Positions 8,529-17,489 of a stretch of 64,000 bases of DNA are shown here, piece by piece. How positions within the stretch are numbered: the stretch's first letter is position 1; every line of letters begins with the position of its first letter. The notes below the pieces were generated by a model. It had not been told where the DNA came from. It searched no databases and saw only the letters and a list, made by a program, of their open reading frames with translations. Made by a program: the position numbers and the translations under genes. The stretch comes from Inquilinus limosus (GTDB lineage Bacteria; Pseudomonadota; Alphaproteobacteria; DSM-16000; Inquilinaceae): NCBI RefSeq assembly GCF_002195995.1, contig NZ_NHON01000015.1, positions 1 through 64,000 on the forward strand, written 5' to 3'.

Positions 8529-9788
8529 TCACCGCATCTCCCAGGCTTCCTGGACCTGGTCGGCGGCGTCCTTCGGGTCGGTCCCGCCGGAGGCGATGTC
8601 GGTGGTGACGTCGTTCACCACCCGGCCGACATTGGCGCCCAGCATCTGGTCGTAGAACACCTGGAAATAGCCGGCCTTGGCGATGTTCTCCGCCATCTGC
8701 CGGAAATACGGGTTCTTCAGCTTCTCGGCCGTGCCCTTGTTCACCGGAATGTAGACGCCGAGCTCCGCCGCCTTCTCCTGGTTCTCCTTGTTGGTCAGGA
8801 ACTTCAGGAAATCGACCGCCTCCGGCGGCGACCCCTTGGTCACCAGCCAGCCATTGACGCCGCCCAGCACATCGGTCGGCGCGCCGGTGCCGCCGGCCAC
8901 GGTCGGGAACGGGAACCAGCCGAGATCGGCATCCGGGATGCCCTTGCCCGAGGCGCTGTTCTTCTTGGCGTTCAGATAGTCCCAGTTGCCCATCAGGTGC
9001 ATCGCCGCCTTGCCGTCGCCGAAATAGCCGGCGGCCTGCGGGTTGGTGAGGCCGAGATAGCCGGGCTCGAACGGATCCAGCGCCGCCAGGGCCTTCAGAT
9101 CCTCGCCGGCCTTGACGAAGACGGGGCCGTCGAAGCCGTCGCCGGACTGGTTGTAGGCGGCCTGGAACGCGTCCTTGCCGCCGATGCGCATGGCCAGCAG
9201 CGTCCAGTAGAAATGGATCGGCCATTTGTCGGCGCCGCCGGTCGCCAGCGGCACGATGCCGGCGGCCTTGATCGTCTTCACCGCCGCCAGCAGGTCGTCC
9301 CAGCTCTTGATGTCCTCGGCCTTGACCCCGGCCTTGGCCAGGAGCGGCTTGTTGACCCAGAAGCCGACCTGGGAGGCCAGCACCGGCACGCCCCAGACAT
9401 GGCCGTCGACGGTGAAGGCCTCGAGCGCGGCCGGGCTGATCCGGTCGGCCCACTCGCCCTTCACCGGCTCCGTCAGGTCCTCGATCACCCCGGCCTTGAC
9501 CTGGTCGCGCAGCACGCCGCCGCCCCAGCTGTAGATGATGTTCGGGCGGTCCGGCGACTGCAGCGTGGTCGGCAGCTTGGCCTTGTAGGCCTCGTTCTCG
9601 AGATACTGCATCTGGATGGTGACGCCGGGATGCGCCGCCTCGTAAGCCTTGGCGACGCTCTCCATCCAGGCCACCGTGTCCGGCGTGTTCTCGATGTGCA
9701 GCCATTTGACCGTGACGTCGGCCATGGCGCCGCCGGACACGAGGCCGGCGGTGGCGAGGGCCGCGAGGCCCGTCAGCACAAATCTCAT
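8529..9788 (-). CDS. sugar ABC transporter substrate-binding protein (CUT1, second set)
   Basis: A 419-residue periplasmic protein of the extracellular solute-binding family 1 (MalE/UgpB type). A signal peptide covers about residues 1-23 (ending AMAD), followed by VTVKWLHIEN and the conserved segments WDDLLAAVKTIKAAGIVPLATGG and FGDGKAAMHLMGNWDY. The start at 9788 begins the signal peptide and has GGAGGAC upstream; the frame stays open further up only by chance. It follows the fusion oxidoreductase gene by 41 bases and precedes, after a large palindrome, the permease pair it should serve. Confidence 0.9.
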   Translation of the reverse strand: MRFVLTGLAALATAGLVSGGAMADVTVKWLHIENTPDTVAWMESVAKAYEAAHPGVTIQMQYLENEAYKAKLPTTLQSPDRPNIIYSWGGGVLRDQVKAGVIEDLTEPVKGEWADRISPAALEAFTVDGHVWGVPVLASQVGFWVNKPLLAKAGVKAEDIKSWDDLLAAVKTIKAAGIVPLATGGADKWPIHFYWTLLAMRIGGKDAFQAAYNQSGDGFDGPVFVKAGEDLKALAALDPFEPGYLGLTNPQAAGYFGDGKAAMHLMGNWDYLNAKKNSASGKGIPDADLGWFPFPTVAGGTGAPTDVLGGVNGWLVTKGSPPEAVDFLKFLTNKENQEKAAELGVYIPVNKGTAEKLKNPYFRQMAENIAKAGYFQVFYDQMLGANVGRVVNDVTTDIASGGTDPKDAADQVQEAWEMR

Positions 9789-9829
9789 CCTGGTGTCCTC
9801 CCTGTTCTGGTTGGTTGCCGCGCCGGTGG

Positions 9830-11848
9830 TCAGCCTTCCAGCCAGCGCACCTCCTCGGGCGTCAGCGCGATGTCCAGCGCCTGCAGCGAATCCTCCAACT
9901 CCTCCAGCGTCAGCGGGCCGATCAGCGGCAGCACCGGGAAGTCCTGGTGCAGGCAATAGGCCAGGGCCACCTGGTTGGCAGACTTGCCACGCTTGGCGCC
10001 GAGCTCGGCCGCCCGGTCGCGGCGGCGGAAATTCGCCTCGCCATACCAGCAGCGCTCAAGCTCCGGGTCCTGATGCTTGTCGCGGCCGCCGCGGTCGGTG
10101 AAGAAGCCACGCGCCTGGCTGGACCAGGCCAGCAGCGGCATCCGCCGCTGCCGCAGCCAGGCCTTCCACTCCGCATCCGCCGCGGCGATGCAGCCGGGCC
10201 AGACCGGCTGGATCATCTCCGCCAGGCTGAAATTGTTGCTGACCGTGGCGGGCGTCGCCTTGCCGTTGGCCTGGGCATAGGCGGTCGCCTCATCCAGCCT
10301 TTCCCGCGTCCAGTTCGACCCGCCCCAGGAGCCGATGCGGCCGGCCCGGATCTCGGCATCCAGCACGTCGACGAACTCGCCGACCGGGATGTCCGGGTTG
10401 TCGCGGTGCATCAGATAGAGGTCGAGCCGCCCGGTCTGCAGCCGGTCGAGCGATTCCGTCAGCTGGCGCGGGATCACGTCGGGGTAGCACAGCGGGGCAT
10501 GGGCGCCCTTGCCGATCAGCACGATCTCGTCACGCACGCCGCGGCTGGCCAGCCACTGGCCGAGCACGCGGTCGGAGCCGCCGGCACGATAGATCCAGGC
10601 AGTGTCGAAGGTGTTGCCGCCGCGCTCGAAGAAGCGGTCGAACAAGAGGCCGGCCTGGCTGATATTCTCCACCCCGACCGCGCCGAGGGCGAGGGCCGAG
10701 GCCGGGCGGGCGGCGCCGGGCAGGTCGATCCGGCGCATCGCCCCGGCCTTGAGCGGCCGGCCGTCGACCGGGGCGGTGCGGCGGGCCGGCGTCTCCAGCG
10801 CGTATTCCAGGCCGATCGCGGCGCGCCAGGCATCCATGGTCTTCAGGTTGCCGAGGCTGTCGGCCGGGGTCATGAAGGCGGCCTCGCGCTGCCCGGCCGC
10901 CACCGCGTCGCCGACCGCGTCGGCCTCGAAGCTGTAGAGCCAGCCCGGCTCCTCGATCGCCACGCTCTCGGCCGTGCCGTCGGGGCGGATGATGACGATG
11001 GCGCTGCTGCCGCCCTCCTTGCCGCTGCAGAACCAGGGCGAGGCGACCTCGATCCGGCCCTCGGTGCCGAAGATCCGCACCGTGTTGTCGAGCGCCAGCG
11101 TCACGCCGGTCGCGACCTGGGCGACGATGCCGCCCGGGAATTCCAGCACCGCCGCGGTCCATTCGTCGACGCCGCTGCGGCCGAGATGGCCGGCGCCGGT
11201 GACCTTCACCGGATCCAGGAACGGCTTGCCCGAGGCGGCGCCGGCGATCAGCCGCGCGATCGACACCGGATAGCCGCCGACATCGAGGATGCCGCCGCCG
11301 GCCAGGTCATTGGCGAACAGCCGGTGGTCCGGGTTGAACTTGGCGGCGAAGCCGAAGCTGGCCTGGATCATCCGCACCTCGCCGATGGCGCCGCCCGCCA
11401 CCAGCTCGGCCAGCTTCCGGGTCTGCGGATGGGCGCGGTACATATAGGCCTCGGCCAGGAACACGCCGGCGCGGCGGGCCGCGTCGACCAGCGCCATGGC
11501 ATCGTAGGCGTTCACCGCAATCGGCTTCTCGCACAGCACGTGCTTGCCGGCCTCGGCGGCGCGGATGCCCCAATGCACATGCCCCGGATGCGGCGTGGCG
11601 ATGTAGATGGCGTCGACCTCGGGGTCGGCCAGCAGCGCCTCGTAGCCGGCATGGATGCGGGCGCCGGGGAAGGCCTCGGCCAGCCCCGGCTTCGCCGCAT
11701 CGCGCGTGCCGATCGCCACCAGCCGCCCTGTGCGCGACCGGGCGACGCCGCCGGCGAAGGCCTGGGCGATCCGCCCCGGCCCGAGAATGCCCCAACGCAG
11801 CTTCGCTTCCGTACCCATGCCCGTCTTTCCGTCTGTCGAGAGTGTCAT
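9830..11848 (-). CDS. Gfo/Idh/MocA oxidoreductase fused to an aldo/keto reductase
   Basis: A 672-residue cytoplasmic protein with two complete oxidoreductase domains. Residues ~15-355 are a Gfo/Idh/MocA dehydrogenase: Rossmann motif GILGPGRIAQAF near 20, AGKHVLCEKPIAVN near 101-114 with the catalytic Lys, and GGGILDVGGYP. Residues ~375-670 are an aldo/keto reductase: NTFDTAWIYRAGGSDRVLG, LIGKGAH and YLMHRDNPDIP supply the Asp-Tyr-Lys-His tetrad. Both active sites look intact. The reading frame is continuous. Its start overlaps the permease stop by one base (TGATG). The two domains could act on successive redox steps of one imported sugar; this is inference. Confidence 0.88.
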   Translation of the reverse strand: MTLSTDGKTGMGTEAKLRWGILGPGRIAQAFAGGVARSRTGRLVAIGTRDAAKPGLAEAFPGARIHAGYEALLADPEVDAIYIATPHPGHVHWGIRAAEAGKHVLCEKPIAVNAYDAMALVDAARRAGVFLAEAYMYRAHPQTRKLAELVAGGAIGEVRMIQASFGFAAKFNPDHRLFANDLAGGGILDVGGYPVSIARLIAGAASGKPFLDPVKVTGAGHLGRSGVDEWTAAVLEFPGGIVAQVATGVTLALDNTVRIFGTEGRIEVASPWFCSGKEGGSSAIVIIRPDGTAESVAIEEPGWLYSFEADAVGDAVAAGQREAAFMTPADSLGNLKTMDAWRAAIGLEYALETPARRTAPVDGRPLKAGAMRRIDLPGAARPASALALGAVGVENISQAGLLFDRFFERGGNTFDTAWIYRAGGSDRVLGQWLASRGVRDEIVLIGKGAHAPLCYPDVIPRQLTESLDRLQTGRLDLYLMHRDNPDIPVGEFVDVLDAEIRAGRIGSWGGSNWTRERLDEATAYAQANGKATPATVSNNFSLAEMIQPVWPGCIAAADAEWKAWLRQRRMPLLAWSSQARGFFTDRGGRDKHQDPELERCWYGEANFRRRDRAAELGAKRGKSANQVALAYCLHQDFPVLPLIGPLTLEELEDSLQALDIALTPEEVRWLEG

Positions 11849-12699
11849 CAGCCCTTCACCGCCCCCATGGTCAGGCCGGCGATGAAGTGGCGCTGCATCA
11901 GGAAGAACATCACCACCGGGGGGATCGCCACAACCACCGTCGCGGCGGAGATCAGGTTCCAGACCGAGACATACTGGCCGCGCAGCGTGGCGAGGCCGAA
12001 GGTCACCGGCTTGACCGCGTCGCTCTGGGCCAGCACCAGCGCCCAGAAATAGTCGTTCCAGACGAAGGTGAAGGTCAGGATCGCCAGCGCCGCCAGGGCC
12101 GGCCGCAGCAGCGGCACCACGACATGGGCCAGGATCTGCGCCGGCGACGCCCCCTCCGCCCGCGCCGCCTCGAACAGCTCATGCGGCAGCCGGGCGATGA
12201 AGTTGCGCATGAACAGGGTGGCGAAGCCGGTCTGGAAGGCGATGTGGAACACGATCAGCGCGGCGAAGGTGTCGTAGAGGCCGAGCTGCACCATCAGGTC
12301 GCGCACCGGGATCATCAGGATCTGGTGCGGCACGAAATTGCCGCCGACGAAGATGGCGAAGACCAGCATGTGGCCGGGGAAGCGGTGCCGCGACAGCACA
12401 TAGCCGGCAAAGGTGCTGAGGATCAGCACGCCGATCACCGAGGGCACGGTGATGATCAGGCTGTTCAGCATGAAGCGCAGGATCGGCGTGTCGGTGAACA
12501 CCGCCCGGTAATTCTCGAGCAGGTCGATGCGGCTGGGCCAGCCCCAGTAGTTGCCGGCCGACAGATCATCGAGGCTGCGCACCGAGGTGAGGAGGATCGC
12601 CAGCAGCGGCAGCAGCCACAGCAGCAGCACCACGCCGATGGAGCCGCGATAGGCGATGCGGGCGCCGGGGCCGGCGCGGTCGATTGGCAGCGGATACAT
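11848..12699 (-). CDS. CUT1-type sugar ABC transporter permease (MalG-like, first set)
   Basis: A 283-residue inner-membrane permease with about six helices and the EAA loop LFEAARAEGASPAQILAHVVVPLLRP near residues 185-210. It ends GLTMGAVKG, the C-terminal signature shared with the MalG-like protein of the second set at 6501. It starts by a one-base TGATG overlap with the permease upstream and ends by another with the fusion oxidoreductase downstream, so the genes are tightly coupled. Substrate unknown; the partner ATPase must be encoded elsewhere. Confidence 0.9.
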   Translation of the reverse strand: MYPLPIDRAGPGARIAYRGSIGVVLLLWLLPLLAILLTSVRSLDDLSAGNYWGWPSRIDLLENYRAVFTDTPILRFMLNSLIITVPSVIGVLILSTFAGYVLSRHRFPGHMLVFAIFVGGNFVPHQILMIPVRDLMVQLGLYDTFAALIVFHIAFQTGFATLFMRNFIARLPHELFEAARAEGASPAQILAHVVVPLLRPALAALAILTFTFVWNDYFWALVLAQSDAVKPVTFGLATLRGQYVSVWNLISAATVVVAIPPVVMFFLMQRHFIAGLTMGAVKG

Positions 12700-13631
12700 C
12701 AGCCGCCCCCCGCCTCGGCCCGCACCATCCGGCGCAGATACCAGGCGATAAACACCGACATGATCAGGAACAGCACCGAGGCGATGGCCGCGCCGTAGCC
12801 GAAGCGGTAGCTGAAGATCGCCTGCTCATACATCTGGTAGGCGAGGACGGAGGAGGAGCCGAAGGGACCGCCCTGGGTCATCACTGCCACCAGGTCGAAG
12901 CTGCGCAGCGCGCCGATCACGGTGACGGCGATGGCGATGAAGGAGACCTGGCGCAGCTGCGGCAGCACCACGTTCCAGAACATCGGCCAGCCGCGGGCGC
13001 CGTCGACCCGGCCGGCGCCGAGGATGTCGTCATCCAGGTTGTTCAGCCCGGCCAGGAACAGCACCATGCAGAAGGTGATCTGCGGCCACAGCGCGGCGGC
13101 GACCACGGCGAAGGTGACGAAGCGCTCGTCCGACAGCAGCGCCGGGGCGGTCGCCCCCACCGCCTGGAAGATCAGGGCCAAGAGGCCGAAGGTCGGGTCG
13201 TAAAACCAAGTGAAGACCACGCCGACCGTGACCGGCGCCAGCACCAGCGGCACGAAGAACAGCGACTTGACCAGCCGCATGCCGCCGATCTTCTGGTTCA
13301 GCAGCAGGGCCAGGCCCAGCCCGGCGGCCGGGGCCAGCAGGAACAGCACCAGCCAGATCAGGTTGTTCTGCAGCGAGGTGTAGAACTGCGGGTCGTCGAG
13401 CAGCTCGGCGTAGTTCGCCAGGCCGATCCAGACCTTGTCGCCCATCCCGTCCCAGTCATGCAGGCTGATCCACAGGCTCTCGACCGTGGACTGCACGATC
13501 ACCAGGCCGAACAGCACGCCGCCGGGCAGCAGGAACAGCACCGGCCAGACCCAGTCGCGATGGCGCCGCCAGCGCCGCCGCAACCCGGCATGGCCCGCAC
13601 TCCGCGCGGCGATGGGCGCGGCCAGGCTCAT
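12699..13631 (-). CDS. CUT1-type sugar ABC transporter permease (MalF-like, first set)
   Basis: A 310-residue inner-membrane permease. After an Arg-rich cytoplasmic N-terminus (RRRWRRHRDW near residue 18) come about six helices and an EAA-type loop, ILGAGRVDGARGWPMFWNVVLPQL, near residues 210-235, in which the usual Glu-Ala-Ala is replaced by Gly-Ala-Gly. The start at 13631 was chosen because it overlaps the binding-protein stop by four bases (ATGA). Second gene of the leftward operon. Confidence 0.9.
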   Translation of the reverse strand: MSLAAPIAARSAGHAGLRRRWRRHRDWVWPVLFLLPGGVLFGLVIVQSTVESLWISLHDWDGMGDKVWIGLANYAELLDDPQFYTSLQNNLIWLVLFLLAPAAGLGLALLLNQKIGGMRLVKSLFFVPLVLAPVTVGVVFTWFYDPTFGLLALIFQAVGATAPALLSDERFVTFAVVAAALWPQITFCMVLFLAGLNNLDDDILGAGRVDGARGWPMFWNVVLPQLRQVSFIAIAVTVIGALRSFDLVAVMTQGGPFGSSSVLAYQMYEQAIFSYRFGYGAAIASVLFLIMSVFIAWYLRRMVRAEAGGG

Positions 13632-14899
13632 GCCTTGAACACCCGCTTGCGGGTGGTCTCGAGCCGCTGGAGGATCGCCTGGCGGCGCTGCGGCGCGACC
13701 ATGAACTCCTGGAACGCATTCAGCCCGGCCTGGGCCATGTCCGGGTCGGTGTCGCGGTCGTAGAACTGCGAGGTGCCCTTGGCCGCCTGCACCGTGTCGA
13801 TCACCGACTGCATCAGCGGGTCGACCTGCATCTTGACGTCCTTGCGCGCCGGGATGTTGCCGTCCGGCTGCAGATAGGCGCCGAGATTCTCCGGCCGGTA
13901 GAAATAGGCCAGGAAGTCGCGCGCCAGCTCCTTGTTCTTGGCCCGCGCCGGGATGTGGACCGAGTTGACCGAGAACTCCTCGAACGGCCCGACCCCCGGC
14001 TGGATCTGCGGGAACGGGATGAAGGCCAGCTGCCCCACCTGGTCGTCCGGGAACACCCGGCGCGCGAAGTTGCCGAGGAAGAACATCGCCGCCTTGCCCT
14101 GGACCAGGAAGGCCGCCGCCTGCTGCCAGGAATAGGAGGTGTGGTTCGGCAGGTAATAGTTGCGCTTGATCAGGTCTTCCCACCGGTCGAACACGGCGGT
14201 CAGCTCCGGGTCCAGGTAGCTGGCCTGCCCGTCCATCAGCCGCATGTGGTAGTCGAGACCGTTGATCCGCAGGTTGAGGTAGTCGAACCAGCCGGCCGCC
14301 GGCCACAGCTCCTTGGTGCCGATGCCCAGCGGCACCAGACCGGCGGCGGCGGCCTTGTCGCAGGTCGCGATCAGCTCGTCCCAGGTCTTCGGCGGCGTCA
14401 GCCCGTGCTGGGCGAAGACGTCCTTGCGGTACAGCATCCCCCAGGCGGAGCCGCCGGTCGGCAGGCCGTATTGCCGGCCGTCGACGGTGACGGTCTGGGC
14501 CATCACCCCGAGCACGTCGTAGAACTTCTCGCGCTGGAACAGGTCGGTGATGTCGTCGAACAGCCCGCGCTTGACGAAGGCGCGCATGCGGTTGCCGCTG
14601 AACCAGAAGCAGACATCGGGCGGGCTGGTGACCAGGTAGTTGCGGATCGCGGTCTTGTTCGATTCGTGGTCGATGCCGTTGATCGTGACCTTGACGCCGG
14701 TGTCGCGCTCGAAATCGGCGGCGATGCGGTCGACCACCGGGCGGTTGTTGCTGGCGTCGCTGATCATCGTGATCTCGCGCGCCTGGGCGATGGCGGGGCG
14801 TGCCAGCAGCGGGCCGGCGGCCAGGGCGCCCGCCCCCGCCGCCATGGATTTCAGGAGGGTTCGGCGATCGCTGCGGATGATGGAGCGCGACAGGTCCAT
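13628..14899 (-). CDS. sugar ABC transporter substrate-binding protein with Tat-like signal (first set)
   Basis: A 423-residue extracellular solute-binding family 1 protein. The N-terminus SDRRTLLKSMAAG has the twin-arginine pattern RRxxLK before a hydrophobic segment ending PAIAQA near residue 39, so export folded through Tat is likely. The mature domain has IAADFERDTGVKV, TWDELIATCDKAAAAGLVPLG and FLVQGKAAMFFLGNFAR, as in CUT1 binding proteins. First gene of a seven-gene leftward operon ending at 6501, and divergent from the ROK regulator. It shares little obvious sequence with the second binding protein at 8529, so the two sets probably carry different ligands. Confidence 0.9.
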   Translation of the reverse strand: MDLSRSIIRSDRRTLLKSMAAGAGALAAGPLLARPAIAQAREITMISDASNNRPVVDRIAADFERDTGVKVTINGIDHESNKTAIRNYLVTSPPDVCFWFSGNRMRAFVKRGLFDDITDLFQREKFYDVLGVMAQTVTVDGRQYGLPTGGSAWGMLYRKDVFAQHGLTPPKTWDELIATCDKAAAAGLVPLGIGTKELWPAAGWFDYLNLRINGLDYHMRLMDGQASYLDPELTAVFDRWEDLIKRNYYLPNHTSYSWQQAAAFLVQGKAAMFFLGNFARRVFPDDQVGQLAFIPFPQIQPGVGPFEEFSVNSVHIPARAKNKELARDFLAYFYRPENLGAYLQPDGNIPARKDVKMQVDPLMQSVIDTVQAAKGTSQFYDRDTDPDMAQAGLNAFQEFMVAPQRRQAILQRLETTRKRVFKA

Positions 14900-15128
14900 G
14901 CGTCTTCTCCCTCGCCAGCTAATTTTTTTGGTTTACGAATTTATCAGACCGGCTAGGGTGGAGCCTGTCAAGACCGAAAAAATCGGATGATTGCCGGGAA
15001 TTCGAAACGAAATGGCCGGACGGACGGGATGGAAGCGCTGAATCGAGACCAGGCGAGGCCTTTCGCCCCAGGCTGTTCCGGCCATCCGGCCATGGTGCGT
15101 CGCACCATAAAATTCGGATCCTGACGGA
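14900..15128. promoter_or_regulatory. divergent promoter region of the sugar operons
   Basis: This 229-base gap separates the first binding-protein gene from the divergent ROK regulator. It contains two AT islands unlike the surrounding GC-rich DNA: a T-rich stretch at 14921-14947 (AATTTTTTTGGTTTACGAAT) and a small palindrome CCGA-AAAAA-TCGG at 14974-14986. Either could be the ROK operator, since ROK regulators often bind AT-rich sites between the operons they control. No experiment or alignment supports the exact site. Confidence 0.4.
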
Positions 15129-16352
15129 ATGAAGACCGCCGACCCGGAGCTGATGCGGGCGATCAACCGCTTCCACGTGCTGGATGTGGTGCGGCGCTTC
15201 GGCCCGATCTCCCGCGTCGAGATCGTGCAGCGCACCGAGCTGGCGCCGGCCACCATCTCGGCCATCACCGGCGGGCTGATCGAGGAGAACCTGATCCTGG
15301 CCCGCGCGGTCGAGGGCGTCGGCACCGCCGCGCGCGGCCGGCCGCGGGTGATGCTGGAGCTGAACCGCCAGGCCGCCTTCGTCTGCGGCGTCAAGCTGGC
15401 GCCGCACCAGATCAGCATCGCCGTCACCGACTACATGGCTGATGTGGTGCAGACCCTGTCCCTCCCCATCCGCCTGGCCCGCCAGGCGCCGGAGGTGGTG
15501 GCCGACATCCTGGAGGACGGCATCCGCCGCTGCGTCGGCGACGCCGACCTGGCGCTGGACCGGCTGGGCGGCATCGGCATCGGCCTGCCGGGATTCATCG
15601 ACGGCCGCAGCGGCCTGTGCGTCTGGACCCCGATCCTGGGCGCGCCGGACGTGCCGCTGGCCGAGATGGTGCGTCAGAGGCTGGGCGTGCCGACCACGGT
15701 CGAGAACGACGTCCATCTGGTCACCCTGGCCGAGCACTGGTTCGGCCATGGCCGCGACAGCGACAGCTTCGCCGTGGTCGCGGTCGAGGATTCGGTCGGG
15801 CTCGGCCTGTTCCTGAACGGCGACGTGCATCGCGGCGCCGCCGGGATGGGGACCGAGTTCGGCCACACCAAGATCGCGCCCGAGGACGGGCTGCCCTGCC
15901 GCTGCGGCCAGCGCGGCTGCCTGGACGCCTATGTCTCCGACCACGGCATCGTCACCCGCGCCCGCGCTTTGCTGGGCGCCGAGGCCGGGGCGATCGCCCC
16001 CGACGACCCGCGCGCCATCGGCCGGCTGCGCGACATGGCGCGGGCCGGCCGGGCCGAGATCCGGGCGCTGTTCGAGCAAGCAGGCGCGATTCTGGGCTTC
16101 GCGATCGGCAACCTGATCACGCTGCTGGGCCCGCCCAAGGTGATCGTCGCCGGCAGCGCCATCCAGGCGCGCGACCTGATGGAGCCGGCGCTGCTGGCCG
16201 CCATCGACCGCGTGGTGCCGGTGCCGATCCGGCGCGGCACCGAGATCATCCTGCATGAATGGAGCGACGACGCCTGGGCCCGCGGTGCGGCCAGCCTGGT
16301 GCTGCGGCAGCTCTACGAAGCGCCCTGGAACGGCCAGGGCATGCCCCGATAG
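15129..16352 (+). CDS. ROK family transcriptional regulator
   Basis: A 407-residue repressor-type ROK protein. A winged helix-turn-helix occupies about residues 15-60 (ISRVEIVQRTELAPATISAI), followed by the sugar-kinase-like ROK domain. That domain has GIGIGLPG near 150, VENDVH at 191-196, EFGHTKI at 243-249 and the zinc motif CRCGQRGC at 257-264. The DNA-binding domain makes it a regulator, not a sugar kinase. Its position between the leftward transport operon and the rightward dehydrogenase/thuA genes points to control of both, with an imported sugar or an oxidised product as inducer. Confidence 0.92.
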   Translation: MKTADPELMRAINRFHVLDVVRRFGPISRVEIVQRTELAPATISAITGGLIEENLILARAVEGVGTAARGRPRVMLELNRQAAFVCGVKLAPHQISIAVTDYMADVVQTLSLPIRLARQAPEVVADILEDGIRRCVGDADLALDRLGGIGIGLPGFIDGRSGLCVWTPILGAPDVPLAEMVRQRLGVPTTVENDVHLVTLAEHWFGHGRDSDSFAVVAVEDSVGLGLFLNGDVHRGAAGMGTEFGHTKIAPEDGLPCRCGQRGCLDAYVSDHGIVTRARALLGAEAGAIAPDDPRAIGRLRDMARAGRAEIRALFEQAGAILGFAIGNLITLLGPPKVIVAGSAIQARDLMEPALLAAIDRVVPVPIRRGTEIILHEWSDDAWARGAASLVLRQLYEAPWNGQGMPR

Positions 16353-16363
16353 CGGAGAGGACC

Positions 16364-17467
16364 ATGAGCGACAGACCGGTCGGAATCGGCATCATCGGCT
16401 GCGGCTTCATCAGCGGCGCCTATCTGAAGGCCGCCCCCAACTTCCCGATCTTGCGGGTGAAGTCCTGCGCCGATTTGAACCTGGAGGCGGCGCAGGCCAA
16501 GGCGGCGGAGTTCGGCCTGGTGGCGCAGAGCATCGAGCAGCTGCTGGCCGACCCCGAGATCGAGATCGTGCTGAACCTGACCACGCCGCAGGCGCATGTG
16601 CCGGTGGGGCTGCAGGCGATCGCCGCCGGCAAGCATGTTCATGCGGAGAAGCCGCTGGCGGTCGGCGTCGCCGAGGGCCGCACGCTGCTGGAGGCGGCGA
16701 AGGCCAGGGGGCTGCGCGTCGGCAGCGCGCCCGACACCTTCCTCGGCGCCGGGCAGCAGACGGCGCGCGCCCTGATCGATGCGGGGCGGATCGGCCGGCC
16801 GGTCGCCGGCACCGCCTTCATGATGGTGCCGGGGCATGAGCGCTGGCATCCCAACCCGGATTTCTACTACGCCAAGGGCGGCGGCCCGCTGTTCGACATG
16901 GGCCCCTACTACCTGACCACGCTGGTCAACATGCTGGGCCCGGTGGCGCGGGTGACCGGGACGGTGTCCGCCGCCTACACCGAGCGCCGCATCGCCAGCG
17001 GCCCGCGCGCCGGCCAGGCGGTGCCGGTCGGCACCCCAACCCACATCACCGGCACGCTGGCCTTCGCCTCCGGCGCCGTGGTGACCATGGTGATGAGCTT
17101 CGACATCCCGGCCCACCGCCACGCCCCGATCGAGATCTATGGCGAGACCGCGTCGCTGAGCGTGCCCGACCCGAACACCTTCGGCGGCGAGGTGCTGGTG
17201 TCGGTCGACCGGACGGAGTGGAAGGCCGAGGCCACGGGCCACGCCTATGGCGACGGCAACTACCGCATCATCGGCGTGGCCGATTTGGCCCATGCCATCC
17301 GCGAGAACCGCCCGCACCGCGCCAATGCGGAGCTGGCCTTCCATGTGCTGGAGGTGATGGAGGCGGTGGAGCGGTCGGGCCATGACGGCCGCACGATCGA
17401 GATCGAGAGCCGCTGCGCGCGGCCGGAACCGATGCCGGTGGAGCCCGCCTTCGGCCGGGCCGCCTGA
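16364..17467 (+). CDS. Gfo/Idh/MocA family oxidoreductase (ThuB-like)
   Basis: A 367-residue NAD(P)-dependent dehydrogenase. The Rossmann motif GIIGCGFISGAYL is near residues 8-20, and the AGKHVHAEKPLAV strand near 87-99 carries the catalytic Lys of this family. The C-terminal half is the alpha/beta substrate domain (GGGPLFDMGPYYLTTL). It begins 11 bases after the ROK gene with GGAGAGG upstream and is followed by a thuA-like gene. In rhizobia a ThuA-ThuB pair oxidises trehalose-type disaccharides to 3-keto sugars, so this is the best functional guess; other glycosides or inositols remain possible. Confidence 0.88.
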   Translation: MSDRPVGIGIIGCGFISGAYLKAAPNFPILRVKSCADLNLEAAQAKAAEFGLVAQSIEQLLADPEIEIVLNLTTPQAHVPVGLQAIAAGKHVHAEKPLAVGVAEGRTLLEAAKARGLRVGSAPDTFLGAGQQTARALIDAGRIGRPVAGTAFMMVPGHERWHPNPDFYYAKGGGPLFDMGPYYLTTLVNMLGPVARVTGTVSAAYTERRIASGPRAGQAVPVGTPTHITGTLAFASGAVVTMVMSFDIPAHRHAPIEIYGETASLSVPDPNTFGGEVLVSVDRTEWKAEATGHAYGDGNYRIIGVADLAHAIRENRPHRANAELAFHVLEVMEAVERSGHDGRTIEIESRCARPEPMPVEPAFGRAA

Positions 17468-17489
17468 GAGAAGCGAAGGAGAGGAAGCG

